This document shows positions 1-11,039 of a stretch of 64,000 nucleotides of DNA, piece by piece (the first letter of the stretch is position 1; each line of letters opens with the position of its first letter). The notes beneath the pieces were generated by a model. It made no database searches. It was not told the origin of the DNA and worked only from the letters and a program-made list of their open reading frames with translations. The position numbers and the translations under genes were made by a program. The DNA is from Snodgrassella communis (GTDB lineage: Bacteria > Pseudomonadota > Gammaproteobacteria > Burkholderiales > Neisseriaceae): contig NZ_CAJZCD010000001.1 of assembly GCF_914768045.1 (NCBI RefSeq), forward strand, positions 1 to 64,000. Direction: 5' to 3'.

Positions 1-295
1 AGATAGAGGAAAGGAATTTGATAATCAATTGCTAGATAAGTGTTTTAATACATTTAATATACAGCGTTCACTAAGTAAAAAGGGATGTCCGTATGACAAT
101 GCAGTGGCAGAGGCAACATTTAAAAGCATTAAAACTGAATTTGTTAAAGGGGAAAAATTCATGACGAATGAATAATTAGAACAAGCCTTTGCGGCTTATG
201 CTTATTGGTACAATCATAAACGGTTACATTCGTCGTTGGGCTATTTGCCTCCGGTAGAATTTAACAAACGGCTACCCCTTAATTTTGTTGTTTGA
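1..295 (+). pseudogene. IS3-family (OrfB/rve integrase core) transposase C-terminal remnant, truncated by the window edge, with an internal TAA
   Basis: Frame from base 2 reads DRGKEFDNQLLDKCFNTFNIQRSLSKKGCPYDNAVAEATFKSIKTEFVKGEKFMTNE*LEQAFAAYAYWYNHKRLHSSLGYLPPVEFNKRLPLNFVV*; typical YNHKRLHSSLGY.PP.EF motif; stop TAA at 173-175. Confidence 0.85.
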
Positions 296-881
296 ATAGG
301 TGTTGCCATTCAAACCCATTGCAACCAGACTATCAGCTTTTATCTCGTCTTAAATAATAATCTTCACTCTCACCTAATCCCAATAAAGCCCTATGCATAA
401 ATATTTCAAATTATCAGAAATAACTGCTCAACTAAAAATCCAATAACTTTCATAACTCTCTTATTATTTATTAACATAAATAAATATTTTTGCACCACTA
501 ACTTATATAGCAGTCCTATGTTAAATACACATAACAAAATAATTAAAAGGCTAAATATATGGCTATTTCTATGTATAAAAGATCTTGACCAGTCAATAGA
601 GGCTGTGAGTTCAAGTAACGCTAGCTTTGAGTATCCTTGTTATGAGATGCTTTAATGAGCATCAACATCACACGTATGAGTTAGATATCTGCCGGACAAA
701 CTGTAGCAAAGGCTGCGGGTGTGCGCCAGCAACCTTTTCCTCAGATAACGAACCAGCCTACCAGAATAGCGTATTGGCGTTTTCGGTTTTCATAAACGTC
801 AATACAATAACATTGACTTAATACATTTCATATTGCAGAATTAAACCGTTATCAATAACATCAATTGATTTTGAGGGAACA

Positions 882-1367
882 ATGACAGATAAATTTATTT
901 TAACCAGCCCAGAGTTTAAAAATGGCGATACCGTTGATTCCTCCTATCAAAGTGACCATGATAATCAGTCCCCGGCTCTGGCGTGGACAAATGCACCGGT
1001 AGAGACCAAAAGTTTTGCCATACAATGCCATGACCCTGATGCACCAACTGGTGGCGCCGGCTGGTGGCACTGGATGGCTATTAACCTGCCCAAAGATTTA
1101 ACTGAACTGAAACGCAATGCTGGTGCTGAAAATGGGCAGAATATGCCTGCCGGTACACGTCAGCTACGCAATGACAGTGGAACCTTAGGTTATTCCGGTT
1201 TTTATCCGCCTGAAGGCACCCCGCCACACCGGTATATTTTTACCGTTTATGCTTTAAACACCGATAAAATCGAGCTACCTGATGATGTCACCACCAGCTG
1301 CACAGGATTTGTAGTCAATAGTCATGTCATTGCCAAAGCTTCCATTACAGTTCACTATGGCCGCTAA
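882..1367 (+). CDS. YbhB/YbcL-family Raf kinase inhibitor-like (PEBP) protein
   Basis: 161 aa; SPALAWTNAP..KSFAIQCHDPDAPTG.GWWHWMAINLP and PP.GTPPHRYIFTVYAL motifs of the PEBP family. Confidence 0.92.
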   Translation: MTDKFILTSPEFKNGDTVDSSYQSDHDNQSPALAWTNAPVETKSFAIQCHDPDAPTGGAGWWHWMAINLPKDLTELKRNAGAENGQNMPAGTRQLRNDSGTLGYSGFYPPEGTPPHRYIFTVYALNTDKIELPDDVTTSCTGFVVNSHVIAKASITVHYGR

Positions 1368-1403
1368 CACAGAATTATAATTTAGCCGAATCATAAATAT
1401 AAC

Positions 1404-1441
1404 AAAAAAAGAGATTGACCAATCATAGTCAATCTCTTTTT
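1404..1441. terminator. Bidirectional Rho-independent terminator between convergent genes
   Basis: AAAAAAAGAGATTGAC-CAATCATA-GTCAATCTCTTTTT hairpin with A and T tracts. Confidence 0.8.
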
Positions 1442-1450
1442 ATTGCAACA

Positions 1451-1828
1451 TCAATCGTCAACCGGTTTTTCTTTTGCTACCTTATCAATCAGGTGCGAAA
1501 TACTCATACCCCGTTCAAGAGAATCATCATAGATAAATGTCAGTTCAGGTGTGCGGAATAAACTTATTCGCCGTGCCAGCTCACTACGCAAATACCCTCT
1601 GGCATGTTCCAGTGCCTCTTCAGTAACAGCACGAGTACTGTCATCCAAAACAGTATAATAAATTGTCGCATGGCTGTAATCTCGAGTAACTTCAACTTCA
1701 TTAATCGTAATAAAGCCAGCTCGCGGATCTTTCAGGCCAACACGCACCAGCTCAGCCAGTTCTCGCATAATCTGCTCTTTGACACGATCCTGACGTGCAT
1801 AACCACGTTGAGGTTTACGCATAATCAT
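1451..1828 (-). CDS. rbfA: 30S ribosome-binding factor RbfA
   Basis: MRKPQRGYARQDRVKEQIMRELAELVR...DPR.GFITINEVEVTRDYSHATIYYTVL; directly downstream of infB. Confidence 0.95.
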   Translation of the reverse strand: MIMRKPQRGYARQDRVKEQIMRELAELVRVGLKDPRAGFITINEVEVTRDYSHATIYYTVLDDSTRAVTEEALEHARGYLRSELARRISLFRTPELTFIYDDSLERGMSISHLIDKVAKEKPVDD

Positions 1829-1903
1829 TCCTTTCTGTGATCAGGCCAATAATTCAGGCAGCCCGAAAAATATCCAGACTGCCTTGTAACACTTCAAATA
1901 ACC

Positions 1904-4900
1904 TTAAAGCTTACGGGCAACTTCAACCACTTCAAAAGCTTCCAGCTGATCACCTTCCATAATTTCATTGAAATTTTTCAGCATCAAGCCACATTCAAAG
2001 CCCTGACGTACTTCCTTAACATCATCTTTAAAGCGTTTTAATGAAGAGAGCTCACCAGTATGGATAACCACATTATTACGGATTAACCGAACATGCGAAT
2101 CACGTTTAATCAATCCATCCGTAACCATACAACCAGCAATATTACCAACCTTGGATACCGTAATTACCTGACGAATTTCCACCGTACCAATCACATTTTC
2201 TTTCTGTTCCGGTGCCAGCATGCCACTTAAAGCCGCCTTCACATCATCAATAGCATCATAGATAATATTGTAATAACGAATTTCAATTCCCTCATGCTCA
2301 GCCAGCTTACGCGCAGTTGCATCAGCACGAACATTAAAGCCAATAACAACAGCACCAGATGCAATCGCCAGATTAACATCAGACTCGCTCACGCCACCAA
2401 CACCGCTGTGCAGCACATCCACACGAACTTCATCAGTAGACAGTTTTCGCAAACTGCCAGCCAACGCTTCATAGGAACCCTGAACATCAGCCTTAATAAT
2501 AATCGGCAAACTTTGTGCCTGATTTTCACCCATGTTATTAAACATGTTTTCCAGTTTGGCTGCCTGCTGTTTCGCCAGCCGCACATCACGATATTTACCC
2601 TGACGGAAAAGAGCAATCTCACGTGCTTTTTTCTCATCTGCCAGTACAATAAAATCTTCACCAGCATTAGGCACATCAGACAGACCAAGAATCTCTACCG
2701 GAATAGACGGGCCTGCGGCAGTAATGGTTTTACCATTTTCATCTACCATAGCGCGTACACGACCAAAAGTCGTACCAGCGAGTACTATATCACCTTTGCG
2801 CAAAGTACCACTTTGTACCAGTAAAGTAGCCACCGCACCACGCCCCTTATCCAGACGTGATTCCACCACAATACCTTTAGCAGCCGTATCAACAGATGCT
2901 TTCAGCTCCAGCACATCGGCTTCCAGTAGTACTGCTTCCAGCAAGGCATCAATATTAGTACCCTGTTTGGCGGAAACATCAATAAACTGCACATCACCAC
3001 CCCATGAATCCGGTACTACCTCATGTGCAGTTAATTCCTGACGAATGCGTTCCGGATTGGCACCTTCTTTATCAATCTTATTGACTGCAACCACCAGTGG
3101 CACCTTGGCTGCTTTGGCATGAGCAATTGCTTCAATCGTCTGAGGCATTACCCCATCATCAGCAGCAACCACCAGAATAACGATATCAGTAGCCTGAGCA
3201 CCACGTGCACGCATAGCAGTAAATGCTTCGTGTCCCGGCGTATCCAAGAAAGTAATTACACCGCGCTGGGTCTCAACATGGTAGGCACCAATATGCTGAG
3301 TAATGCCACCTGCTTCACCTTGAACAACACGGGCTCGGCGAATGTAATCCAGCAGAGAAGTTTTACCATGATCCACATGCCCCATGACTGTCACCACTGG
3401 CGGGCGTGGCAAGGTTTCCGCTTCAGTAACAACCGCGGTGTCTTCATCCAAAAATGCTTCAGGATCATCAGCCGCTGCCGCTTTACCAATATGTCCCATC
3501 TCCTCCACAACAATCAGCGCGGTTTCCTGATCGAGTGACTGGTTAATGGTCACCATCATACCCATTTTCATCAGAGTTTTGATAACTTCCGCGGCCTTAA
3601 CTGCCATTTTGTGTGCCAGTTCAGCAGCAGTAATTGTCTCCGGTACCAGAACTTCATGTACTACCGGCTCAGTAGGCGCTTGGAAAGCATGCTGATTCGG
3701 TTCCAGCTTGAGCTGCTTCTTGCCACCTTTCTTACCACCACGTCTGCGACTATCTTCTGCATTACCCACATCGGCTGAACGGCGATTTTTACCACCACGG
3801 GCAGATTTTCCTTTCGGCATTTCATCTTCACGCTGACGACGCTGTTCATCTTTCTTACGCCGTCCGGCTGATTCAGCTCCGGTTTCAGCTGCCTTAGGTG
3901 TACTAGTACTGGTTACCGGTTTTTTCTCGCTCGGCTTGGCCGAACGCACTTCGGCAGGTTTCTGCTCACTGGCTGCTTTACTTTCTTCCTTAGCCTGTTG
4001 CTTGGCTGCTTCACGTCGTGCCTGACGTGCCTGACGCTCCAGCTTCTGTTTCATCAGCATTTCTTGATGTGCGCGCATAGCTTCTGCACGTCGTGCTTCT
4101 TCATCGCGCTGAGCCTGCTCTTCAGGACTGATAATAGGTTTAGACGCCTCAGCCACCAATGCAGCCAAATCAATCTTCTTTGCATTGCGGTTACGGTTGC
4201 GTCTGGATTTATGCTGCTCATTTTTGTCAGCTGTTTTTTTATCAGCCGGTACTTCTACAGTTTGCGCAGCTGCTTCAGTCTGTTGTGACTTTTCAGCCTG
4301 TTGCTGCTTTTCAGCCTGTTGCTGCTTTTCAGTCTGTTGCTGTTTTTCAGTCTGTTGCTGTTTTTCAGTCTGTTGCTGTTTTTCAGTTTGTTGCTGTTTC
4401 ACTTGCTGTTTTACCACTTCTGTCTGCACAGACTCCACTTTAGTTTTCTGTTCGGTTTTACTAGCTGCAGCTGCTGCCTTTAATCGTGCAGCTTCAGCAG
4501 CTGCGGCAGCAGCAGATTCTTCTCTGCGTCGTGCTTCAGCCTGCTCCGCTGCTATTTTTTTCGCCTGTTCCTCAGCCTCAGTATCTGCCTTTACTGACTC
4601 TGGTTCTGGTTGCACCGGTGCGTGCTTTTCTTCTGCCGGCTTGGCTTCCAGTTCTTCAGACGGTACGGCAATTCGCCGGCGACGCCGGGTTTCAACTTCA
4701 ACACCGCCAACAGTGCTTTTCTCAGCTGGTTTTTTACGATTCAGCGTGATGGTACCGGCAGACTGACTACCATTAGACTGCTTTAAATAAACCAGCAACT
4801 GTTTTTTGTCCGCAGCAGTCAGCTTATCTGATGCAGCCTGTTTATGTACTCCTGCTTCGGCCAACTGCTCCAGCAACCTTGCAGTTGATAAATGCAGCTC

Positions 4901-4936
4901 CAAGGCAAATTGTTCTACAGTTATTTGATTACTCAT
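1904..4936 (-). CDS. infB: Translation initiation factor IF-2
   Basis: GTPase motifs [28 protein letters not shown]; long low-complexity N-terminal extension. Start placed at [14 protein letters not shown], not the longer ORF start. Confidence 0.97.
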   Translation of the reverse strand: MSNQITVEQFALELHLSTARLLEQLAEAGVHKQAASDKLTAADKKQLLVYLKQSNGSQSAGTITLNRKKPAEKSTVGGVEVETRRRRRIAVPSEELEAKPAEEKHAPVQPEPESVKADTEAEEQAKKIAAEQAEARRREESAAAAAAEAARLKAAAAASKTEQKTKVESVQTEVVKQQVKQQQTEKQQQTEKQQQTEKQQQTEKQQQAEKQQQAEKSQQTEAAAQTVEVPADKKTADKNEQHKSRRNRNRNAKKIDLAALVAEASKPIISPEEQAQRDEEARRAEAMRAHQEMLMKQKLERQARQARREAAKQQAKEESKAASEQKPAEVRSAKPSEKKPVTSTSTPKAAETGAESAGRRKKDEQRRQREDEMPKGKSARGGKNRRSADVGNAEDSRRRGGKKGGKKQLKLEPNQHAFQAPTEPVVHEVLVPETITAAELAHKMAVKAAEVIKTLMKMGMMVTINQSLDQETALIVVEEMGHIGKAAAADDPEAFLDEDTAVVTEAETLPRPPVVTVMGHVDHGKTSLLDYIRRARVVQGEAGGITQHIGAYHVETQRGVITFLDTPGHEAFTAMRARGAQATDIVILVVAADDGVMPQTIEAIAHAKAAKVPLVVAVNKIDKEGANPERIRQELTAHEVVPDSWGGDVQFIDVSAKQGTNIDALLEAVLLEADVLELKASVDTAAKGIVVESRLDKGRGAVATLLVQSGTLRKGDIVLAGTTFGRVRAMVDENGKTITAAGPSIPVEILGLSDVPNAGEDFIVLADEKKAREIALFRQGKYRDVRLAKQQAAKLENMFNNMGENQAQSLPIIIKADVQGSYEALAGSLRKLSTDEVRVDVLHSGVGGVSESDVNLAIASGAVVIGFNVRADATARKLAEHEGIEIRYYNIIYDAIDDVKAALSGMLAPEQKENVIGTVEIRQVITVSKVGNIAGCMVTDGLIKRDSHVRLIRNNVVIHTGELSSLKRFKDDVKEVRQGFECGLMLKNFNEIMEGDQLEAFEVVEVARKL
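4277..4398 (-). repeat. In-frame 18-bp tandem repeat in infB encoding (QQQ[T/A]EK)n
   Basis: Successive units cagcctgttgctgctttt / cagtctgttgctgttttt on the + strand, about 6-7 copies; protein [37 protein letters not shown]. Confidence 0.9.
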
Positions 4937-4946
4937 TCGCGTACCC

Positions 4947-6434
4947 TCATACTTCGTCAAACCAGTGGGCGCGTGCAGCCATCACCACTTTCTTGGCGGT
5001 TTCCTCATCAATGCCGGTAATCTCAATCAGCTCATCTACTGACAACTCAGCCAGATCATCTCGGGTTTTAATCCCCTCATTGGCCAAATCATGCAGCATT
5101 TCCTGATCCACCCCGTCCAAATTTTTCAGCTCTTCGTCCATCCGTTCCAGCTGTTCCTCAGAAGCAATGGCTAAGGTCAAAATGGCATCACGGGCACGGT
5201 TGCGCAACTCTTCCACCGTATTTTCGTCAAAACCCTCAATTTCCAGCATTTCCTGAACAGGCACATAAGCCACTTCTTCCAAACTGGTAAACCCTTCCTG
5301 TACCAGTACCTCGGCCACACTTTCATCCACACCGAGATTATTTATAAAGAGCTCACGCACCGCTTTATCTTCTGCTTCGTGGCGCTCCTGTGCTTCTTCC
5401 ACAGTCATAATATTCAGCTGCCAGCCTGTCAGTTCTGCTGCCAGACGGACATTCTGTCCACCACGCCCGATAGCCAGCGCCAACTGATCCTCTGCCACAA
5501 TCACATCAACCGAATGATTGTCTTCATCAATCAGAATACGCGTTACCTCAGCCGGACTCAGTGCATTAATCACAAACTGAGCAGTTTCCGGCGACCACAG
5601 CACCACATCAATCCGTTCGCCCGCCAGCTCTTCCGTTACCGCATTTACACGTGATCCACGTACACCGATACAGGTACCCTGCGGGTCAATACGAGCATCA
5701 TTCGACTTCACCGCGACTTTAGCGCGCAAACCCGGATCACGGGTTACTTCCTTAATTTCCAGCAGGCCGTCTTCAATTTCCGGCACTTCCATTTCAAACA
5801 ATTTCAGCAGAAATTCACGCGAAATACGGGTCAAAATTACCTGACTGCGGTTACCAATCTGGTCTACTCGCAAAAACAAAGCCCGTACCCGGTCACCATT
5901 ACGGAAATTTTCCCGCGGAATCATCTGATCGCGTGGCAGCAAAGCTTCCAGACGGCCAATTTCCACAATTGCGCCATGCCGCTCAACACGTTTAACCGTA
6001 CCCAGCACCAGACTATCCTTGCGTTGCAAAAATTCATTTAAAATCTGCTCACGCTCGGCGTCACGAATACGTTGCAAAATAACCTGCTTGGCTGTTTGCG
6101 CACCAATCCGGCCAAATTCCACATTCTCAATTGGTTCTTCATGATACTCACCAACCTGCAATGTTGTTCCCGGAATTTCTTCCTGAATCTCTTCAATGGT
6201 CTTCTGAATATCAGGGTAGGTATAGTCCTCATCGGCCACAATCAGCCAACGGCGAAAACTACTGTAATCACCCGTATTACGGTCGATAATTACCCGTACA
6301 TCCATATTTTCACGCTCAGTTTTTTTCTTGGCCGCACTGGCCAGAGCAAACTCCAGTGCGCTAAATACCACCTCTGTATCTACGTTTTTCTCACTCGCCA
6401 AAGCCTCAGCCAGTAGCAAAATTTCACGACTCAT
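4947..6434 (-). CDS. nusA: Transcription termination/antitermination protein NusA
   Basis: S1 and KH domains ([31 protein letters not shown]-like [27 protein letters not shown]) and C-terminal helix-hairpin-helix repeats; upstream of infB. Confidence 0.97.
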   Translation of the reverse strand: MSREILLLAEALASEKNVDTEVVFSALEFALASAAKKKTERENMDVRVIIDRNTGDYSSFRRWLIVADEDYTYPDIQKTIEEIQEEIPGTTLQVGEYHEEPIENVEFGRIGAQTAKQVILQRIRDAEREQILNEFLQRKDSLVLGTVKRVERHGAIVEIGRLEALLPRDQMIPRENFRNGDRVRALFLRVDQIGNRSQVILTRISREFLLKLFEMEVPEIEDGLLEIKEVTRDPGLRAKVAVKSNDARIDPQGTCIGVRGSRVNAVTEELAGERIDVVLWSPETAQFVINALSPAEVTRILIDEDNHSVDVIVAEDQLALAIGRGGQNVRLAAELTGWQLNIMTVEEAQERHEAEDKAVRELFINNLGVDESVAEVLVQEGFTSLEEVAYVPVQEMLEIEGFDENTVEELRNRARDAILTLAIASEEQLERMDEELKNLDGVDQEMLHDLANEGIKTRDDLAELSVDELIEITGIDEETAKKVVMAARAHWFDEV

Positions 6435-6481
6435 TTAATTCTCCTTGCAAGCCCGTGCTTACAACAATATGAAAATTCAAT

Positions 6482-6964
6482 TTAAAAATCAAATTCTGGC
6501 TTCAAACGTGCTTTATCAACATTTTGCCATTCAATTAAAACAGTTTTACCAGCCGCCACAGCAGCACGCTTGGCTCGGCGTACCTCATTAGCCTCTTCCA
6601 GCGTGATACTGATCAAATCATTCTCATCAATACCATTAATCCGACCGGTAAAATTTTTCTGCCCATCAATAGGCAAACGCGTTTTAATCTTAGCCAGTTG
6701 TCCCGCAAAGCGCCTAAAATCAGCCGGTTTGGTCAATGGTCGATCCAAGCCGGGGCTAGAAATTTCCAGACGCTGATAATCAACATCTTCCACCATTAAT
6801 ACTCGGCTCAAGTGATTACTGACTGCAACACAATCATCCAGAGAGATACCGCTTTCTGCCTTATCAATAAAGACACGCAAATCCCCCTGTGCAGTTAGCT
6901 CATAATTCACCAGCTCATAGCCCAGACCCGGCAAAGTTTTTTCCAAAATGCCCTGAATATCCAT
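6482..6964 (-). CDS. rimP: Ribosome maturation factor RimP
   Basis: [23 protein letters not shown]...[23 protein letters not shown]; first gene of the rimP-nusA-infB-rbfA cluster; GGAG SD upstream of the ATG at 6964. Confidence 0.95.
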   Translation of the reverse strand: MDIQGILEKTLPGLGYELVNYELTAQGDLRVFIDKAESGISLDDCVAVSNHLSRVLMVEDVDYQRLEISSPGLDRPLTKPADFRRFAGQLAKIKTRLPIDGQKNFTGRINGIDENDLISITLEEANEVRRAKRAAVAAGKTVLIEWQNVDKARLKPEFDF

Positions 6965-6975
6965 CTGTGCTCCGT

Positions 6976-7008
6976 AAAAACAAAAAAATGGCCTCAGGGC
7001 CATTTCTC
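6976..7008 (-). terminator. Intrinsic-terminator hairpin inside the 5' leader of the rimP operon
   Basis: Minus strand AAATGGCC-CTGA-GGCCATTT followed by TTTTGTTTTT, ending about 12 nt before the rimP ATG. Confidence 0.75.
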
Positions 7009-7412
7009 AATAATTCGAAAAATTTCTTTATTTTAACCCATTGTTGAAAAAAAAGAAACCTCCTGCCATTATCTATATCAAACATTCATCCAGATTAGCA
7101 TAAACTTATCAACCAATTGCATTAGCGCCCATAGATAACCATTACACCAAACCGAGCCATAACCATTTGTTAATCCATAAAATACCAAACAACATATTTT
7201 GCAACAAAGATAAACCCGTCCTTGTTTTAACCACCCGAAAAATGAAAAGACCACCTCATCCTCAGCACACAAGCCCCAAATAGCCTGCACTAGACACAAC
7301 CAGCCATGACTAATAAACAAAAAAATCTATAAAAACCCACATTTAAGGGATTGGCTAAACTTAACGTTAAGACTAAACTCACATCCTGATAACCCTATAA
7401 CGAGGTACATAA

Positions 7413-9284
7413 ATGCGTATACAGTTTTCTGCCAATACTGCAATGACACTTGCTGCATTAGGTATTGTTTACGGCGACATTGGCACAAGTCCACTATACG
7501 CCTTAAAAGAAAGCTTTCGCGCTTCAACAATAGCCCCCACAGAAACAAATGTATTAGGTTTTGTCTCACTGATTCTGTGGTCATTGTTACTGATTGTTAC
7601 CCTTAAATATGTTCTGTTTATCTTGCGGGCAGATAACAACGGCGAAGGTGGAGTTGTAGTATTAATGCAGCAGGCAATGCGACACCTTAAAGGCAAACCT
7701 GCATGGATTATCATGATGATGGGACTTACCGGTACCGCACTATTCTACGGTGACGCCATGATTACACCGGCAGTATCCGTACTGTCTGCCGCAGAAGGCT
7801 TAACCGTGATCAACGAAAGCTTTCGCCAGTATGTCATGCCCATAGCACTAGTGATCCTGTTTGCACTATTTCTGATTCAGAAAAAAGGGACACATAAAAT
7901 TGGCACACTATTTGGCCCCATCATGCTGCTATGGTTCAGTGCCATAGCACTGATAGGCCTGTATCAGATAGTGCAGTCCCCCACCATCATACTGGCTTTC
8001 AATCCTTACTACGGTATTAAATTTGCCGTTAACCACGGCTGGGATGGCTTTATCGGACTGGGCTGTGTCGTATTGGCCGTAACAGGAGCCGAAGCCTTAT
8101 ATGCAGATATGGGACATTTTGGGCGCCAGCCTATCCAGACAGCTTGGGTAAAAGTAGTTTTACCCAGCCTCATCATCAACTATCTGGGACAAGGTGCACT
8201 TATTCTGCACAATCCGGCAGCAATCAACAACCCGTTTTTCCTGAGTGCCCCGCACTGGCTGCTGATTCCCCTCATCATACTGGCTACCTTTGCAACCATC
8301 ATTGCCAGTCAGGCCGTAATTGCAGGTGCTTTCTCCCTTACACGTCAGGCAATTCAGCTTGGCTTTGCACCGCGCATGAACATCATCCATACCAATAACG
8401 AAGAAGTTGGCCAGATTTACCTGCCACTGGTTAACTGGCTGCTACTCATAGCAGTAGCCTTAGTAGTCTTAGCCTTTCACGACTCCGAACATCTGGCTTC
8501 AGCCTATGGGATTGCCGTAACCGGCACCATGGTCATCACCTCATGCCTGTTTTGCGTCGTAATGATTAAAAACTGGCGCTGGCCAATTCCACTGGCACTC
8601 CTACTCACCTCAATATTCTTATGCTTCGATCTAGTTTTCTTTGGCAGCAACCTACTCAAACTGATTCACGGAGGCTGGTTCCCAGTACTGGTAGCCATGA
8701 TTGTAGTCACATTGTTTTCAACATGGCGCCGCGGTCAGCAACAACTGCACGAAGCGCAACAAAACAAAGACTTCCCACTTGATGATTTCATCGAAAATCT
8801 ACACGACTACCCGCCACAGATTGTCTCTGGCAATGCCGTATTCATGGTATCAGATCCATTCAGCACCCCACGGGCACTACTACATAACCTCAAGCATAAC
8901 AAAGTATTGCATAACTACAACGTCTTACTTAGCATCAAAACCAAAGAAGTCCCTCATATTGCCGATAACGAACGCATCGCCATGAAACAGATAGGCGCGC
9001 GCTTTACCCGCGTTATTGCCAACTACGGCTTTCAAGAAACAGCCGACATCAGTCATATACTGGGCTTAATGGCTGAACAGGGCATCACACTGGATACAAT
9101 GGAAACATCATTCTTCCTTTCCCATGACAGCATCGTTGTTGCAGCCCAAAGCAGCCATGGCAAAATGGGTCGCTTACGCGCCCGAATCTTCAAATGGTTA
9201 TATAAAAACAGCGCCACCGCCAGCAACTACTATCATATTCCAGCTAATCGAGTAGTCGAACTGGGTGCCCAAGTAGTCATTTAA
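7413..9284 (+). CDS. kup: Kup-family low-affinity potassium transporter
   Basis: [18 protein letters not shown]..., [10 protein letters not shown], 623 aa, multi-TM. Confidence 0.95.
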   Translation: MRIQFSANTAMTLAALGIVYGDIGTSPLYALKESFRASTIAPTETNVLGFVSLILWSLLLIVTLKYVLFILRADNNGEGGVVVLMQQAMRHLKGKPAWIIMMMGLTGTALFYGDAMITPAVSVLSAAEGLTVINESFRQYVMPIALVILFALFLIQKKGTHKIGTLFGPIMLLWFSAIALIGLYQIVQSPTIILAFNPYYGIKFAVNHGWDGFIGLGCVVLAVTGAEALYADMGHFGRQPIQTAWVKVVLPSLIINYLGQGALILHNPAAINNPFFLSAPHWLLIPLIILATFATIIASQAVIAGAFSLTRQAIQLGFAPRMNIIHTNNEEVGQIYLPLVNWLLLIAVALVVLAFHDSEHLASAYGIAVTGTMVITSCLFCVVMIKNWRWPIPLALLLTSIFLCFDLVFFGSNLLKLIHGGWFPVLVAMIVVTLFSTWRRGQQQLHEAQQNKDFPLDDFIENLHDYPPQIVSGNAVFMVSDPFSTPRALLHNLKHNKVLHNYNVLLSIKTKEVPHIADNERIAMKQIGARFTRVIANYGFQETADISHILGLMAEQGITLDTMETSFFLSHDSIVVAAQSSHGKMGRLRARIFKWLYKNSATASNYYHIPANRVVELGAQVVI

Positions 9285-9322
9285 CCAGCCAAAATAGCCA
9301 TAAAAACCATGAAAGAAAACAA

Positions 9323-10363
9323 ATGAGTATCAAAATCGGCATTGTCGGTGCCACAGGTTACACCGGAGTAGAATTATTACGCTTACTGGCACAGCATCCA
9401 GATGCAGAAGTAATCGCAGTGACAAGTCGTAGTGCCGCAAAAACAGCATTAAGCGACTACTTTCCCAGCTTGCGTGGTATCTACAACCATCTCATTTTCC
9501 AGCACCCAGAACAAGCCAGCCTGAATCAGTGTGATGTCGTATTCTTTGCCACACCAAACGGCATAGCCATGCAAGAAGCACCACCTCTGCTGGCTCAGGG
9601 TATAAAAATCATTGACCTGTCAGCAGACTACCGCATCAAAGACGTAGCCCTCTGGCAGCAATGGTATCCGTTTACCCATACCAGCCCTGAATGGATTGCA
9701 AAAGCCGTATATGGCCTGAGCGAACTCAACCGTACCGCAATCGCTCAGGCTCAGCTTATAGCCAATCCCGGCTGTTATCCCACCTGCATCAGCTTACCTT
9801 TACTACCCTTATTACAACATCACTGCCTAGCAGATAATCAGCTATTAATCGCCGATTGCAAATCCGGCGTATCCGGTGCCGGCCGCAAAGCCAATACCGG
9901 CAACCTGTTTGCCGAATGCAGTGACAACTTCAAAGCCTATGGTATTAGTGGCCATCGACACTTACCCGAAATCAGACAAACACTAAACCTCTTACAACCT
10001 CAGATAGGCAACAATCTCATATTCGTTCCCCACCTTACCCCCTTGATTCGCGGTATGCATGCCACCATGTATGTACAAACCAAAGATGGTCACAATCCTT
10101 ATCAACTGATTGCTGACTATTATCGTAACAGCCCGTTTATAGACGTACTGCCTGCCGGTAGCACCCCAGAAACCCGCTCAGTTCGCGGAGCTAACCTCTG
10201 TCGCATCAGCGTACAGCCAGCTCCCCAAAACAACACATGGATTATCCTGTCTGTGATTGACAATCTGGTTAAAGGCGCTGCCGGACAAGCCGTACAAAAC
10301 ATGAATATCATGTTCGGACTGGAAGAAACCAGCGGGCTGAAACTCACGCCCCTCTTGCCATAA
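9323..10363 (+). CDS. argC: N-acetyl-gamma-glutamyl-phosphate reductase
   Basis: [50 protein letters not shown]. Confidence 0.96.
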   Translation: MSIKIGIVGATGYTGVELLRLLAQHPDAEVIAVTSRSAAKTALSDYFPSLRGIYNHLIFQHPEQASLNQCDVVFFATPNGIAMQEAPPLLAQGIKIIDLSADYRIKDVALWQQWYPFTHTSPEWIAKAVYGLSELNRTAIAQAQLIANPGCYPTCISLPLLPLLQHHCLADNQLLIADCKSGVSGAGRKANTGNLFAECSDNFKAYGISGHRHLPEIRQTLNLLQPQIGNNLIFVPHLTPLIRGMHATMYVQTKDGHNPYQLIADYYRNSPFIDVLPAGSTPETRSVRGANLCRISVQPAPQNNTWIILSVIDNLVKGAAGQAVQNMNIMFGLEETSGLKLTPLLP

Positions 10364-10419
10364 ACTACCGGCAAGGTGGACAATTCAGCCTGCCCATATT
10401 TCTTGAAAAGGATCAAGCC

Positions 10420-10767
10420 ATGTCAGATACCGCTATAGAAACACCAATTACCTTTACCGAAAGCTGCTGCACCAAAGTTAAAGACCTCATTGCAGAAGAA
10501 AACAACCCTGACCTAAAACTACGAGTATTTGTAACAGGAGGTGGTTGCTCAGGTTTTCAGTATGGCTTCACCTTTGATGAAATCGTTAACGATGATGATT
10601 TTGAGATTCAAAAAGATGGCTTAACCTTCCTGATTGATCCCATGAGTTACCAGTATCTGGTGGGTGCAGAAATTGACTATTCAGAAAGCCTGCACGGTTC
10701 GCAATTCGTTATCCGCAACCCTAATGCCACCACAACCTGTGGCTGTGGTTCATCTTTCTCAGTCTAA
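10420..10767 (+). CDS. erpA: A-type iron-sulfur cluster insertion protein ErpA
   Basis: [21 protein letters not shown]... [16 protein letters not shown] with the conserved cysteines. Confidence 0.95.
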   Translation: MSDTAIETPITFTESCCTKVKDLIAEENNPDLKLRVFVTGGGCSGFQYGFTFDEIVNDDDFEIQKDGLTFLIDPMSYQYLVGAEIDYSESLHGSQFVIRNPNATTTCGCGSSFSV

Positions 10768-10823
10768 TCAGACCAGTCCCAAACCTCAGACTACTGTCAC
10801 CCAACAATCCAAACCAAATTCTC

Positions 10824-10856
10824 CCAGCCAGCCGCAACAGGCTGGTTATTTTTTTT
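10824..10856 (+). terminator. Rho-independent terminator after erpA
   Basis: CCAGCCAGCC-GCAACA-GGCTGGTTATTTTTTTT. Confidence 0.8.
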
Positions 10857-11039
10857 GCCTGCCAAAACAAACATTCAAATATAAAAAATTTCACAAACTT
10901 TAAACATAATTGCTATTTTCAAGAAAATGTAAAATAACAACTTATTAACATTAAAATTTTTTTATCAAGTCTATAATCATTCAGACAGCCAAAAGCAGTA
11001 AAGGCCTTTTTTAATAACAAATTAACAAGGAGCTTTACC

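Noticed and set aside
627-821. 64-aa ORF near the IS remnant
   Set aside because: No recognisable domain and no convincing start context; probably chance.
2294-2824. 176-aa ORF antisense to infB
   Set aside because: Shadow frame of a highly conserved gene.
4185-4766. 193-aa Cys/Ser-rich plus-strand ORF with CCFSVCCC repeats
   Set aside because: Mirror translation of the infB 18-bp repeat; an artefact of low complexity.
7078-7320. 80-aa Trp/Cys-rich ORF between rimP and kup
   Set aside because: No family resemblance and a biased composition arising from strand skew; not called as a gene.
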